Assembly: GCA_963853835.1 (NCBI GenBank)
Contig: OY970834.1
Span: 25,302,365 to 25,366,364 of the forward strand
DNA length: 64,000 nucleotides
Direction of reading: 5' to 3'
From: Calendula officinalis
Lineage: Eukaryota > Streptophyta > Magnoliopsida > Asterales > Asteraceae
In this document: positions 1 to 10,904 of the stretch, piece after piece
Numbering within the stretch: position 1 is the first letter of the stretch
Layout of the letters: every line of letters begins with the position of its first letter
Program-made: the position numbers and the translations under genes
Notes under the pieces: model-generated
What the model was told of the DNA's origin: nothing
The model's database searches: none
Seen by the model: only the letters and a program-made list of their open reading frames with translations

Positions 1-188
1 GAGGCTCACCACTGCTTTTGAATAACCTAAAAAGGTTAATTGTAATTATATCATTGAATATTTGTGTTTTAGTATAACCAGATATTCCTTTAGATTCTTG
101 CCTTACCAAATGTATAATTTTTTGTTAAAGCATTTGGAACATATGATTAGGTATTTTCGGTTTACTATTTTCCTTTTAATAAAATCAG

Positions 189-1351
189 GTAAAAACTGTT
201 AAAGTTAGCAATCTTTCCTTAAAGGCTTCTCAGCGAGACGTTAAGGAGTTCTTTTCTTTTTCTGGTGACATTGTATATGTTGAGGTGCAAAGGTTAGTAT
301 GCAACATAATTAAATTTCCACCTTTTATTTTATTTATATAATGTTCTTTATTTTATATTAAACAATTAACACCAATTAAAAAAATTTGTTTGCAGTAATG
401 ATGAAACCCAAAATGCATTTGTCACTTTCACAGATTCACAAGGAGCAGAGACTGCTGTTCTTCTTTCTGTAAGTTGGAAAACTATTATTTTTCTCTACAT
501 TTCTTCCACAGTTTTGAATATATTCATTTTAAGCATATGAAAATGATTTTCAGGGAGCAACAATTGCTGATACAACTGTCACTGTAACTCTAGCACCAGA
601 CTACCAACTTCCACCAGAAGCTACAACTGCTCTTCCTGTAAGAAATTTATATTGTGTACACAAGTTTACAACTTCAACCTGTTTGCTTGTAAAACGGGTC
701 AATTTTGATCCGTTTGCTTCCAAAACAGGTCAATTTCAACCCATATTCATTATTCCCATAATAAAAATATAATTTTTATTACAGCCACCCGAAAATGAAT
801 CTGCTTTGCGTAAAGCTGAAGATGTAGTAAGCAGCATGTTTGCAAAAGGTTTTATTTTAGGAAAAGATGCAGTCAGTAAAGCCAAATCATTTGATGAAAA
901 GCATGGTTTAACATCAACAGCATCTACAAAAATTGCATCACTGGACAAAAAAATCGGGTTCACCGAAAAAGTCAGCACAGGGACCTCCATAGTCAACGAA
1001 AAAGTCAAAGAAGTTGACCAAAAGCTTCAAGTTTCAGAAAAAGCCAAGTCAGCATTTGCAGCTGCTGAACAGACAGTGAGTAATGCTGGATCTGCTATTA
1101 TGAAAAATAGGTATGTTTTCACTAGTGCTTCGTGGGTGACGGGTGCTTTTAATAAAGTGGCAAAAGCAGCTTCAGAAGTTGGTCAACAGACTAAAGAGAA
1201 AGTGGTCAAAGTTGAAGATGAAGATAAGCAAAAAGTGGTTGATGATTTTTCTCAAGTTCATTTGTCTGAGTCTCCTGCAGGGTCGGGTGTAACCGAACCT
1301 AATTCCAAACCTCCTTCCAAACCTGAACCGGTACAAGGTTTGATTCTTTAG
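189..1351 (+). CDS. BPA1-like RRM protein, 5' partial, 4 visible exons
   Basis: Visible exons are 189-292, 396-468, 554-637 and 785-1351, all with GT-AG borders and consistent phase. The first three encode an RNA-recognition-motif fold that opens with VKTVKVSNLS and contains the FFSFSGDI and AFVTFTDSQGAETAVLLSGA segments. The last exon encodes a long Lys/Ala/Glu-rich, largely helical tail of about 190 residues that ends in a Pro/Ser-rich stretch. This arrangement, and the wording of the RRM, match the plant family of ACD11 binding partners (BPA1 and BPA1-like). In Arabidopsis these act in the cytoplasm in lipid-transfer-linked control of cell death and reactive oxygen. The first exon with the initiator ATG is not visible and probably lies left of the window. 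No frame break is seen. Family assignment is from recognised sequence pattern; function here is inferred. Confidence 0.85.
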
Positions 1352-2400
1352 ACTGCTTTTTTTGTATATAACTTTATTAAAATTTCGGATTGTTTTGGTA
1401 AGATGTTGTGAACTTTCAGTTATGCACCCTTGACTTGATGTTTTGGTAAGATGTTTATGGTACTTGACTACTTTCTATATCTTTATATTGCTATGAGATT
1501 GTGTTTGTTGCAAGTTTGGTCGATTCTGTGTGTGAAATGCATGTTCTATAATAATAAAACCTAGGCATAATGTATGTATAGGCTCCAAAGTATATACATT
1601 TATGTCATACAAATATGAAAGGGTGATTCCTAAATTTGGACCAAATGAAATAAAATTTCCCCAAGAATAGACTTAAGTTTCAATTCTTCTCAAAATAGAC
1701 CGTGCGGCTACCCCCGCGAGCGTGCGACCGTGCAACTCCACTAGAACGCTGCCACGTGTCCGAGTTAGTGCTGCCCAACCTTGTTACTATTGCTCAACAT
1801 TGTTACTATTGCTCTAATCTTTGTTACTACTGCTCGTTAATACTGCTCAACTTAGTTACTACTGCTCGTTAGTACTGCTCACCATTTAATGCTGCTCCGT
1901 TAGTGCTGCTCCCCACTTACTGCTGCTCCTAGCTAGTACTGCTTCAAGTCTCCCAGTCGCACAGGGTATTTTGGGGAGATTGAAGTCTATCAGTATTAAA
2001 TGGAAGTCTCCCACTTTTTTTGGTCTAAATTAGTAATTAATTCAATATGAAAAATAGCATTTTAGGCTGACTAAGTATCAATTTAGTTTTGTTTGTGTCG
2101 ATTGTTTATTCCAAAAACTGTACTGGGAATAGGGGTATTTTGGAGAGAACACTAAATGACTAGAAAGGTAAAATCAATTAAATATAAGAATAATTGGGTC
2201 ATTTTAGGTCGAAATGGACGAACAAAAGAAATTTGATAACGATAAAAAAAAATGAATTTTGAAAACCATAAATCAAAAATCATGAAAAAATATCTAGGAA
2301 TAAGATCACATAATTTAAAAAATCGCAGGGGCAATTTCTGTAACGATAAAATTTACCTTGTCCAACCATTTGGTTTTGGTTTTAGGACTTTGGAGTGATA
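1352..2400. other. Intergenic, 3' UTR and low-complexity spacer
   Basis: This stretch starts with the probable 3' UTR of the BPA1-like gene (AATAAAA-like signals near 1550) and continues with AT-rich spacer. It includes the degenerate TACTGCTC repeat listed separately. No coding region is supported. Confidence 0.6.
1781..1945. repeat. Degenerate tandem repeat of TTACTACTGCTC-type units
   Basis: About eleven imperfect units built on the words TACTGCTC, TACTATTGCTC and TGCTGCTCC follow one another at a spacing of roughly 12 to 18 bases. Units are too diverged for an exact period. It lies between two genes. Confidence 0.6.
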
Positions 2401-2405
2401 TCTTC

Positions 2406-2415
2406 TCCTATATAT
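2406..2415 (+). promoter_or_regulatory. Candidate TATA box upstream of the calreticulin copy
   Basis: CCTATATATGAGG is followed by a CT-rich leader (2520-2640) typical of plant 5' UTRs. It is the only good TATA candidate before the calreticulin exons that start at 3287. Assignment to that gene is an inference. Confidence 0.35.
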
Positions 2416-3286
2416 GAGGCTACATTTGATTGAGATTTGACAACTATGCACTTTGGAGCTCCCTCATTGGTGGAGAATATCACCTGTAATTCAACTATGG
2501 CCGGCCACAATACTCAACATATTCGTTCACCATATCACAGCTTTTTGAAACCCTAATTTCATCACTTTCTCTCATCCGCCTCTCCAGACATCCATCTCGA
2601 GGTATCCCTTTCTCCACCGTCGCTAGCCCTAATTCAACATCCCCAGCCAATTTTGATCTTCCGACATCAACAGTAACATCGTCTGCGTTCTAACAATCGG
2701 TGCTGATGCAAACGTCCAGCGATGACGCAACCGTTCTAACATAAGGTAAACACATTATGATAATTTTAGCATTTGTAAGACGCACAGATGCATTCAGTTG
2801 CAGGTTGGAAGCTTATTTTGATTTACACATGTAATCCAAAATTGTGCGGTTAGTAATTGGATATGACTTTCAGTACTGGTTACTAAGTCAATGGATTGTG
2901 GTTCTTTTAGGAAAATAAGTTATGATAATTATTTGTGTTCTAGACGAATGCTTGTCTTGATGCCCTGAAAAATGTTTATACAGCCAGGAAGAGCTCATGT
3001 GCTAATTACTAATTACATGATTGTATGATCAGATCGGAGTTATGTGTAAATGGATCTGTTTTTGATGATTATGATAGATCAACAACTGGAGCATGCTCCA
3101 TTGGTCTCTGTTTCATGTGTTCGCATTACAGTTCTATTCCTATTTCCGATCAGCATTTAGCATGTTGCTTGTGCAAAATTTAGTTTCTTTATAGATTAAG
3201 TTTTACTTCAATGTAGCTAATAATTTTGATATTTCATGAAATTTTGTTGTGCTGATGTATGCATTTGGTTCAATGTTCTATGTCAG

Positions 3287-5748
3287 ACGGATGGGAAAGC
3301 AGGTGGGTTAAATCTGACTGGAAGAGAGATGACAACATGGCTGGGGAGTGGAATTACACTTCTGGAAAATGGAATGGAGATGCTAATGATAAAGGTAGCC
3401 TTTTTGGCCGTTTGGTTAACTGGTTTACAGTTTACCAATGTAAATGTCCCATATGTTATGAAGTTTATAAGCAACTAATATAAACTTTTTTTTCTCTCTC
3501 TTTCCTTTCATAGGCATCCAAACAAGTGAAGACTACAGGTTTTATGCAATTTCCGCAGAGTACCCCGAATTCAGCAACAAGGATAATACTTTGGTTTTCC
3601 AATTTGAAGTTAAGCATGAACAGAAGCTTGATTGTGGTGGTGGCTACATGAAGTTGCTCAGTGGTGATGTTGATCAAAAGAAGTTTGGTGGTGACACTCC
3701 ATACAGGTTATTTACATATAAACCTATCCATAAAGATTCATCTTTCTTTTTTCCATTTATTATAACTTATAATATTATTATTAATTGCAGCATCATGTTT
3801 GGACCTGATATATGTGGGTATTCCACAAAAAAGGTTCATGCAATCCTTACATACAATGAGGAAAACAAATTGATAAAGAATATGTTCCTTGTGAAACTGA
3901 CCAACTTACACATGTTTACACCTTCATTCTTCGCCCTGATGCTACCTACTCTATCCTCATTGATAATGTAGAGAAACAACAGGAAGCTTATACTCTGATT
4001 GGGATCTTCTCCCAGCAAAACAGATTAAGGACCCCGAGGCCAAAAAAGTAATTTCAAATTTTAAACAAATGGTAAATACTTTGTTTGTGGGATTTTAATT
4101 TGTCACTTGTAATATTTACTTGATTTTAAATTGATATTTACAGCCCGAAGATTGGGATGAGAAGGAGTTTATTGCTGACCCTGAAGACAAGAAACCTGAG
4201 GTATTAAAAGTTTAAAACCTTAAAATTTTGTTTTTCTTTCCAAAATTCAAATGGGTACCTAAAAATGAATTTGTTTTACTGATTATCAGGGTTATGACGA
4301 CATCCCAAAGGAGATCACAGACCCAGAAGCCACAAAGGTTATAATTTTCTGCTTTTGTTATAGTTTTTGTGATTTTATGCAATTGATTAGTTTCTGATTA
4401 AAATGAAATAAAACTTCAGCCAGAAGATTGGGAAGATGAGGAAGATGGTGAGTGGACAGTCCCTACTATTCCAAACCCCGAGTACAAGGGTCCATGGAAG
4501 GCAAAGGTTTCCATGTTTTCTTAAATATATTATATCTTTTCTTAAATATGCATTCCTATTGACAGAAAATCAAGAACCCTAACTACAAAGGAAAGTGGAA
4601 GGCACCAATGATTGACAACCTAGGTATATCTCATTTCATTTCTTATTTCTTAAGTTTCATATATCTGATTATGTATAATATCTGACAATTTTTTTATTAC
4701 TTTTTTAAGATTTTAAGGACGACCCTGACCTGTATGTTTTCCCTAAGTTGAAGTATGTTGGTATCGAGTTGTGGCAGGTAATTATTTTTTGGTTGTGTTT
4801 AGTGTGTGCTAATAATTATTTCTAAAGCTTGAATGCTTAAATAAAATTTGATGTTTTTTAGGTAAAATCTGGAACTTTGTTTGACAATGTATTGATATGT
4901 GATGATCCTGAATATGCCAAACAAGTGGCAGAAGAAACATGGGGCAAACAAAAAGATGTATGTTCATTCTGTTTCTATAAAGTTTCTATTTTTATATTAC
5001 CACTTTTTTTTTAATTCTTACAATTATATTGCTTCTATTATAGGTTGAGAAACCATTATTTGAAGAGCTAGAAAAGAAGAAAGAGGAAGAGGTATCATTC
5101 TTCTCAAATTTATCTTGAAAGTGGCAGTTTTCGACCCATTTACTTTAAATGGGTCGATTTTGGGTTATGTATTAAGGAAACAGGGTAAAGGGTTAAAAGC
5201 TGTCTGAATTGCAACAATGTAGTTCTGTAAATTATATATAAAAAACTACTCTAAAATATATGGGCAAAAAATGTTTTTGGTCGTCCCAAACAGCACAAAA
5301 GTCAACCATTACCTGCCATTAATTTTGAGATGCAAGAACAGCAAACCAAGGAATCTGACCAAAATTGAGAAAACTACTGAAAATGGAAACTATCAAAACA
5401 TGATTTGCATATAACTAACGTTCTACCTTTTCCCTTTCAGGAATCAAAGGATGACCCAATTGAGTCTGATGTAAGTCTTCCTCTCTCTACTTAAAAAAAT
5501 ATAAAAAAAAATTCCATTTATTAAATCTTAATTAATTACGGAAATTTATTAACATTTTGACATTTATTTCAGGCCGAAAATGATGACGAAGAAGTAGAGG
5601 ATGAATATGAGTCGCAAGATACCGATGTCAAGGTAAAGATGATAAAAAAGTTTATCAAGATTTTTATAATTTCTTATTAACAAAACCACCATTCAATCAT
5701 CTTGTTTATTTATTTATTTATTTTTAATATGTGCAGGATGAGCTATAG
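3287..5748 (+). pseudogene. CRT: Calreticulin, missing signal-peptide exon, two frame breaks, KDEL end
   Basis: Thirteen exons are readable: 3287-3394, 3514-3706, 3791-4047, 4144-4200, 4290-4337, 4420-4506, 4566-4623, 4710-4777, 4862-4957, 5044-5091, 5441-5470, 5573-5632 and 5737-5748. They give the N-domain (GWESRWVKSDWKRD, DCGGGYMKLL, MFGPDICGY), the P-domain repeats (PEDWDEKEF, PEDWEDEEDGEW, then IPNPEYKG, IKNPNYKG, IDNLDFKD), the acidic C-domain and a terminal KDEL. Calreticulin is the ER lectin chaperone and calcium buffer. Two breaks lie in exon 3791-4047: one base appears missing near 3878-3882 and another near 3976-3981, and between them the family sequence reads in another frame. No exon with a signal peptide is visible between 2400 and 3287. 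It is either a pseudogene or a gene with assembly indels and an unrecognised first exon. Confidence 0.8.
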
Positions 5749-5884
5749 AGGACCAAAATATGACATCTGTGAGCTATTGAGAAGTTTGCGCTATAATCAT
5801 CAAAAACAGATCCATTTACACATAGCTTATTTATTAGTTCAAGTCAATTTATACTTGCGCTTTTATTCGTATTGTAAAGAGTCA

Positions 5885-6095
5885 GCAACCCGTCTACCTT
5901 AAAGGTATTTTTTCCTTTTTTCTTATTTTTTTCTACTTTGCAACATCTTGTGTATACCAAATGGTTTGCATATGTAGTGGTAAATAACCTTGATGACCTC
6001 CGCCTTAGATGTATTCTTTCCTTTTTCAACTTTTACTGTTGTGTAACATCTTTTTGTAAAAAGGATTTTGCAGATGAACTGGTAAGTAACCATGA
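5885..6095. repeat. Diverged tandem duplication of about 110 bp
   Basis: Two neighbouring segments share, in the same order, a CCTTAAAGGTATT-like or CCTTAGATGTATT-like start, a T/C-rich run with CCTTTTT, a CAACATCTT or TAACATCTT word, and GGTAAATAACCTTGATGACCTC versus GGTAAGTAACCATGATGAGCTC. This is an old local duplication in the 3' flank of the calreticulin copy. No coding role can be supported. Confidence 0.5.
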
Positions 6096-6616
6096 TGAGC
6101 TCATGTCCAATTTTAATGGAAATCATGATTCATTGTTGGAGTTCAGGTAAAGTTGTGATCTTTAAGTTTAATTTACATTAATTTGGACAGTGGTGAATAT
6201 TTGGGTATTGTGATTTGTAGTTGAAGATTCATGCACATCTCTTATCATTATGTTACGCAATTATCTCAACTCATTTACTATAAGTGGTAAAGTTGAGAAT
6301 GATTATTATAGTCAACAAAGGAATAAATGGATGTTTAAGGTGCTACATATTTAAATACTATAACTGGTAAAGTTAAGAACATGAAAAACGGTGTTACCGT
6401 GCATGTAAATTGTATATCAGAAGTTCAGAACATTCACTTTCAGAACATTCACTTTCTAACCTCAGGCTAGCCAATGATTTTGAAACGATACGTGTTTAAG
6501 TCTACAAATTAAGTATTTATTTCACTTGTAGCAATTTACAATTGTTAGGATAATTTGTGCAGAGTTTTTGAAGAACGGAAAAATAAACACAAGAAAGTGA
6601 AATAAGAGGAAATGTT

Positions 6617-6802
6617 GTGTATTTTTTCTTTTGTTTTTTGTTGATTGGTATGAAAACAGAGCAATGTTTTGGACAGGTTAAAGCTTTTCAACCGAAAATG
6701 GTGCAGTTTGCGTTTTGGATTACCACAGGAGGAACTATATTTGGTGTTATAGTTGCATTTTTGCTCACCTACTCGCACCTTAAAGCAAAGAAGATCCTTT
6801 AG
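6617..6802 (+). CDS. Possible small membrane protein or terminal exon, unknown
   Basis: I do not recognise this reading frame. Its last 45 residues hold one convincing membrane segment (about FWITTGGTIFGVIVAFLLTY) followed by a short basic tail ending KAKKIL. Lysines at -3 and -4 fit a di-lysine ER-retrieval signal of type I membrane proteins. An AG acceptor at 6658-6659 and a short plausible exon upstream (around 6071-6149, followed by GTAAAG) suggest it may be the 3' exon of a larger gene that I cannot assemble. The start codon of the open frame is not trustworthy. It could also be a chance ORF. Confidence 0.25.
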   Translation: MYFFFCFLLIGMKTEQCFGQVKAFQPKMVQFAFWITTGGTIFGVIVAFLLTYSHLKAKKIL

Positions 6803-7123
6803 ACAACTAGATTGATCTAACCAAATGTATCAATTTACCAAGTAATTGTATTAATTACATAGCTACATAGATTGAATACGAAAGTAGCATGCAAGTTAGA
6901 GATCGAAACCACCATTTATTCAATAAAAATGTTAAGATGTGGACCATCTGGTTCCATTTCAAGTAAATAGCAAGATTTTAAATTTCACAAGCCACAACAA
7001 AAGCAACTCTATGATTTACTACGTTTTTCGGCGTTATGCATTTTATTCATGAAGCTAGCCCGCCCATCGGGGCGGGCTATGAAACTAGTAAATTATATTT
7101 ATGATCCCATGTTCTCTAATGGC
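6803..7123. other. AT-rich spacer
   Basis: Nothing coding is seen. A short GC-rich inverted motif, GCCCGCCCATCGGGGCGGGC at 7058-7077, could form a small hairpin. Confidence 0.5.
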
Positions 7124-7134
7124 TCCATTCGTGA

Positions 7135-7306
7135 TTTTTTTTTTTTTTTTTTGGAACAGCGAATCTATCCTACTACTACTCCTATCTAACACCAATTAAA
7201 TCACCAATATCCATAAAGTACCCCTATGGGAATTGAACTTGGGACCTCCTAGGGAAAACTCCCCCCAAGGCAAGCTTGGTGGGCAAGTGAGCTAGCCCAC
7301 TTGGTT
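7135..7306 (-). mobile_element. tRNA-derived SINE with 11-bp target-site duplication
   Basis: Read on the minus strand, this begins with a tRNA-like head. Box A, TAGCTCACTTGCCC, is at 7294-7281 and box B, GTTCAATTCCC, at 7238-7228; these are the internal RNA polymerase III promoter. It ends in a poly(A) tail, seen as the T run 7135-7152. The 11-base sequence TCCATTCGTGA is present at 7124-7134 and again at 7307-7317, a perfect target-site duplication made by LINE-type reverse transcriptase. Length is about 170 bp. It is too degenerate for a functional tRNA. Confidence 0.9.
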
Positions 7307-7382
7307 TCCATTCGTGAATTATAGGGGACCATCATGAACCCAAATTTAAAGTCATCAAATTCTCTCTTAATGAACGTATATA

Positions 7383-7647
7383 CTCAATCCGTCCCTAAAT
7401 AAAGTTCTCATTTCTCTTGTGGCACAACTTTTTAGGAGATAGTTAGTGGTGGGGTATTTGGTATTACTTTTGATTAAAATATAAGGTTTGATTGGAGAGA
7501 AAAAGTGTTTTAGGAGATAGTTAGTAGTGAAAGTATTGGTAATAATATTATTATATTAAGTGGGATCCTTAACTTTGAGAAATGAGAACTTTATTTAGGG
7601 ATAAAACTTGGATGAGAAATGAGAACTTTATTTAGGAACGAAGGGAG
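7383..7647. mobile_element. Stowaway-type MITE, copy 1
   Basis: Terminal inverted repeats (CTCAATCCGTCCCTAAATAA at the left, the complement of GAACGAAGGGAG at the right) are flanked by TA on both sides (7381-7382 and 7648-7649). The inside repeats AAGTTCTCATTT in both orientations. It is the same family as the copies at 13553 and 34365 (each about 264 bp). These are non-autonomous Tc1/mariner derivatives. Confidence 0.85.
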
Positions 7648-7649
7648 TA

Positions 7650-8105
7650 TTTGTTTTGGTTTCAATCAAAATGGATTCACGATCCACGTTTGATGGAGCG
7701 TACCCAGTTCCACCATAAAAAAAAGTGTTACAAGTGGGCAAATACGAGTAATATAATTCAGTAAATTACACTTAAGGCCCCCACTATCTTTTGTTTCTTC
7801 TACTTCTCCTTTTTAATTCTTTACTGCTTTCAAAAGGCAACGTAAAATGGAAGCAAACATAATAAGGTGCACTAATATTATTGCCTTACAATTTACAAAG
7901 TCAACCCTAAAAAAACTCAGCATTTAATATGACTCCATCAAATTTAAGACATACGATTTAAAAAATGTTCATGGACCACTGTTCTCTTTTTACAACTTCT
8001 GATGCTTCAACCATAATTTGACATAAAAAAAACCTTTATATTTAACGAAACACAGCTCCTAAAGGTTAAGAGTTTAAAAAAATGTTTGTCAAATGCGTGT
8101 ATAAG
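7650..8105. other. AT-rich spacer
   Basis: No gene or named element is recognised between the MITE and the Copia fragment. Confidence 0.5.
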
Positions 8106-8131
8106 TGTAGAGTAATATTAAATAGCCACAC
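8106..8131 (-). repeat. Remnant of Copia 3' LTR
   Basis: These 26 bases match the LTR edge at 11638-11664 apart from one inserted base. Only about 30 bases separate it from the protease reading frame, so the deletion removed the rest of pol and most of this LTR. Confidence 0.65.
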
Positions 8132-8132
8132 A

Positions 8133-8590
8133 TCAATTGATGTGGGAGGTTAAAACATCCCGTAAAAGTAGATTTTTAGCAATCGTAGAAATACCCGTAT
8201 GAGAAATAGGAAGTTTGTGACCATTACCAAAGGTCACATGCATATTACCCATATACGGTGCTGACTGAGAAATGTTGGTGGTAGATGACGTCATGTGAGC
8301 TGTCGCTCCAGTATCAACGAACCAATCTGGATGACCTTGATCCACATGACATTGTGAATGGAATGCTTGGGCCAAATTAGCATCCGCACTAGATACTTGA
8401 GAGGCATAAGTACTAAGGTTTGGACATGATGAAGTGTAGTGACCGTTTGTACGACAAAGTTGGCAGTGGGTGGGACGGCGACCCCACGGCCTCGGCCACC
8501 ATTGCTGGAACAACGACCGCCGCTACCTCGAGAGTATTGGCGACCGCCGTTGTTGCTGGATTTCAAGTGATCGGACATAAATGCTGCCGG
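8133..8590 (-). pseudogene. Copia gag C-terminus and protease start
   Basis: The frame 8513-8133 has a CCHC zinc knuckle (CQLCRTNGHYTSSC, spacing 2-4-4) followed about 40 residues later by the aspartic-protease signature DTGATAHMTS. The upstream part with the Gly/Arg-rich stretch (MSDHLKSSNNGG...GGRGRG) is in another frame (8578-8291), so a frame break lies near 8470-8510. It ends in the junction with the LTR remnant. Confidence 0.8.
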
Positions 8591-8635
8591 AGGGGTTCAC
8601 TACAAGAAAAAAGAGCTATGGTCACCAAAATTATT

Positions 8636-9275
8636 AGTGAGGACTAAATGTCCTCACCATAAGTCACTAAAAGACAAAATCATATAACTTTATTGAAAAC
8701 ATAGTTTGACTTATTCTATTGTGAGGACATGTCCTCACAATAGGTCTTTTAGATTTTATTTTTGATTTTTCTTTCCCCAACAAAATTAAAATGATTCAGA
8801 ATAAGTGACTTTATTGACTTTTTTACTTTGACCAATCTTTTAGAGAGGACATGTCATCACCATATGTTTCTTTTATATTTTTATTTTATTTTTGATTTTT
8901 CGTACGAAATTAAATAAGGTTTAAATTGTTTTTTAATTTCCCTCCGAAATAAAATAAAATCGCGGGTTATTGGTAGTGAGGACATGTCCTCACCAAAAGT
9001 TTTTCTTGTATTTAACTTTTAATTTTTGATTTTTCTAACGAAAAACTAAATAAGTTTAAAAAAATTTAGTTTCCCTCCAATATATATAAAACCGCGGGTC
9101 ACTTTTAGTGAGGACATGTCCTCACCATAAATTTATCTTGTATTTCATTTTTGAATTTTTGATTTTTGTAACGAAAATTAAATAACTTTAAAAAATAATA
9201 ATTTCCCTCCAAAACAAAAAAAAGTGCGGGTTATTTGTGGTGACGACATGGGCTACTTGTGGTGAGGACATGTTC
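8636..9275. repeat. Sub-terminal palindromic repeats of the CACTA-like element
   Basis: The palindrome GAGGACATGTCCTC or a close variant occurs at least four times, with further half-sites, each embedded in (T)AGTGAGGACATGTCCTCACCA. Each is followed by a related TTTTTGATTTTT...AATTAAATAA segment, giving a unit of roughly 120 bp. Sub-terminal repeats of this kind bind the TnpA-type protein in CACTA elements. Confidence 0.7.
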
Positions 9276-9433
9276 TCACTGTAGTTTTCTTGTATTTTAA
9301 GTTTTTACCTTTCATACCAAATAAAATAGGGTTTATTATTATTTTTTCCCTCCAAAGTGAAATAAAATGGCGGGTTATTGTTGTAAGGACATAAAGAAAG
9401 TAATATGTGTTTATAATGGTAGGCCAAAGAAAG

Positions 9434-10291
9434 TTATGATACACTTCGTCAGTCAACCCTTGTTGTAACAATTCATTGTATGATACACTTTGTTGGTCAA
9501 CCCTGGTTGTAACAGTTGATTGTATGTCAAATATAGTTGTAACAGTTCATTGTATGATACACTTCGTTGGTCAACCGTAGTTGTAACAATTGATTGTATG
9601 TCAACCCTGGTTGTAACAATTCATTGTATGATACACTTCGTTGGTCAACCCTGGTTGTAACAGTTGATTGTATATCAACCCTGGTTGTAACAGTTCATTG
9701 TATGATACACTTTGTTGGTCAACCCTGGTTGTAACAGTTGATTGTATGTCAACCCTGGTTGTAACAGTTCATTGTATGATACATTATGTTGGTCAACCCT
9801 GGTTGTAACAGTTGATTGTATGTCAGCCATAGTTGTAACAGTTCATTGTATGATACACTTTGTTGGTCAACCCTAGTTGTAACAGTTGATTGTATGTCAA
9901 CCCTGGTCGTAACAATTCATTGTATGATACACTTCGTTGGTCAACCCTGGTTGGAATAGTTGATTGTATGTCAACCCTGGTTGTAACAGTTCATTGTATG
10001 ATACACTTCATTGGCCAACCCTAGTTGTAAAATTGATTGTATGTCAACCGTAGTTGTAACACTTCATTGCAGGATACACTTCGTTGGTCAACCCTAGTTT
10101 TAACAGTTGATTATATGTCAACCGTGGTTGTACGTAATAGTTCATTGTATGATACACTTCGTTGGTCAACCTTGGTTGGAACAGTTGATTGTATGTCAAC
10201 CCTGGTTGTAACAGTTCATTGTATGATACACTTCGTTGGCCAACCCTGGTTGTAAATTGATTATATGTCAACCGTAGTTGTAACAGTTCAT
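9434..10291. repeat. Tandem array, about 11.5 copies of a 74-bp composite unit
   Basis: The unit consists of a 44-bp half (TGTAACAGTTCATTGTATGA followed by TACACTTCGTTGGTCAACC) and a 30-bp half (TGTAACAGTTGATTGTATGT followed by CAACCCTGGT). The halves are themselves related, so the array is a two-level repeat. Copies differ by a few bases, with occasional 1-4 base indels. Long frames on both strands here only reflect the repeat. Confidence 0.85.
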
Positions 10292-10904
10292 TTAAAATAA
10301 TTTATTATATTGTTTACTAAATTAATGTATATATTTATCTTACATTTAAATATTTTTATGTAAAAGTTTAAAGATTTGAATACATTTACACATACGATAC
10401 AATCCAACACCCCATTAATTAATTATATTACATTTAGTGGCAAGCAACTCCTTCTTTCACTTATCTTCTTGACGAACACCTCCCGCTTCCACTAATCTCC
10501 CCTGATAAACACCTCATGCTTCGTAAATTGCCCACTATTTGCCAACTATTTGCCATCTGCACCTATTTACAGCCTACCTACAACCGATCGAACACCGTTC
10601 TTACCGTCAAGGGGTTTCGTACTTCTCAATTAGGGCTCAAAACCGTTCTTCAATCAGCTGCTACTTTTTTCTTAATGAAGTTTTATTGTTGATTTTGGCA
10701 TTCAAATTTGGTTCTTGATGTTATTTTTAATCCACGTGTTTCTTCCCACATCAACAATCTTCTTGAGGTAACTTCCGTTACCTTTATCAACATTGGGGGT
10801 TTAAATTTTCGGAATTACAGTCCCAGTCTTGGTAAGGAATAACTCTCCATCTCTATAAAGGTATGCTTCACCTCTCTCTTATTCTCTTACTTCTTTTAAT
10901 TTAA

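Noticed and set aside
2706..2741. ATG at 2706 as first exon of calreticulin
   Set aside because: It encodes about a dozen polar residues before a stop and is not a signal peptide.
7228..7294. tRNA gene suggested by A and B boxes
   Set aside because: The sequence cannot form a full tRNA, has a poly(A) tail and a target-site duplication, so it is a SINE.
10037..10271. Coding frames of 72-75 residues on both strands
   Set aside because: Both are products of the tandem repeat with no stop in that phase.
9434..10291. Regular repeats resembling a CRISPR array
   Set aside because: The repeats are contiguous 74-bp composite units without unique spacers, in a plant transposon.
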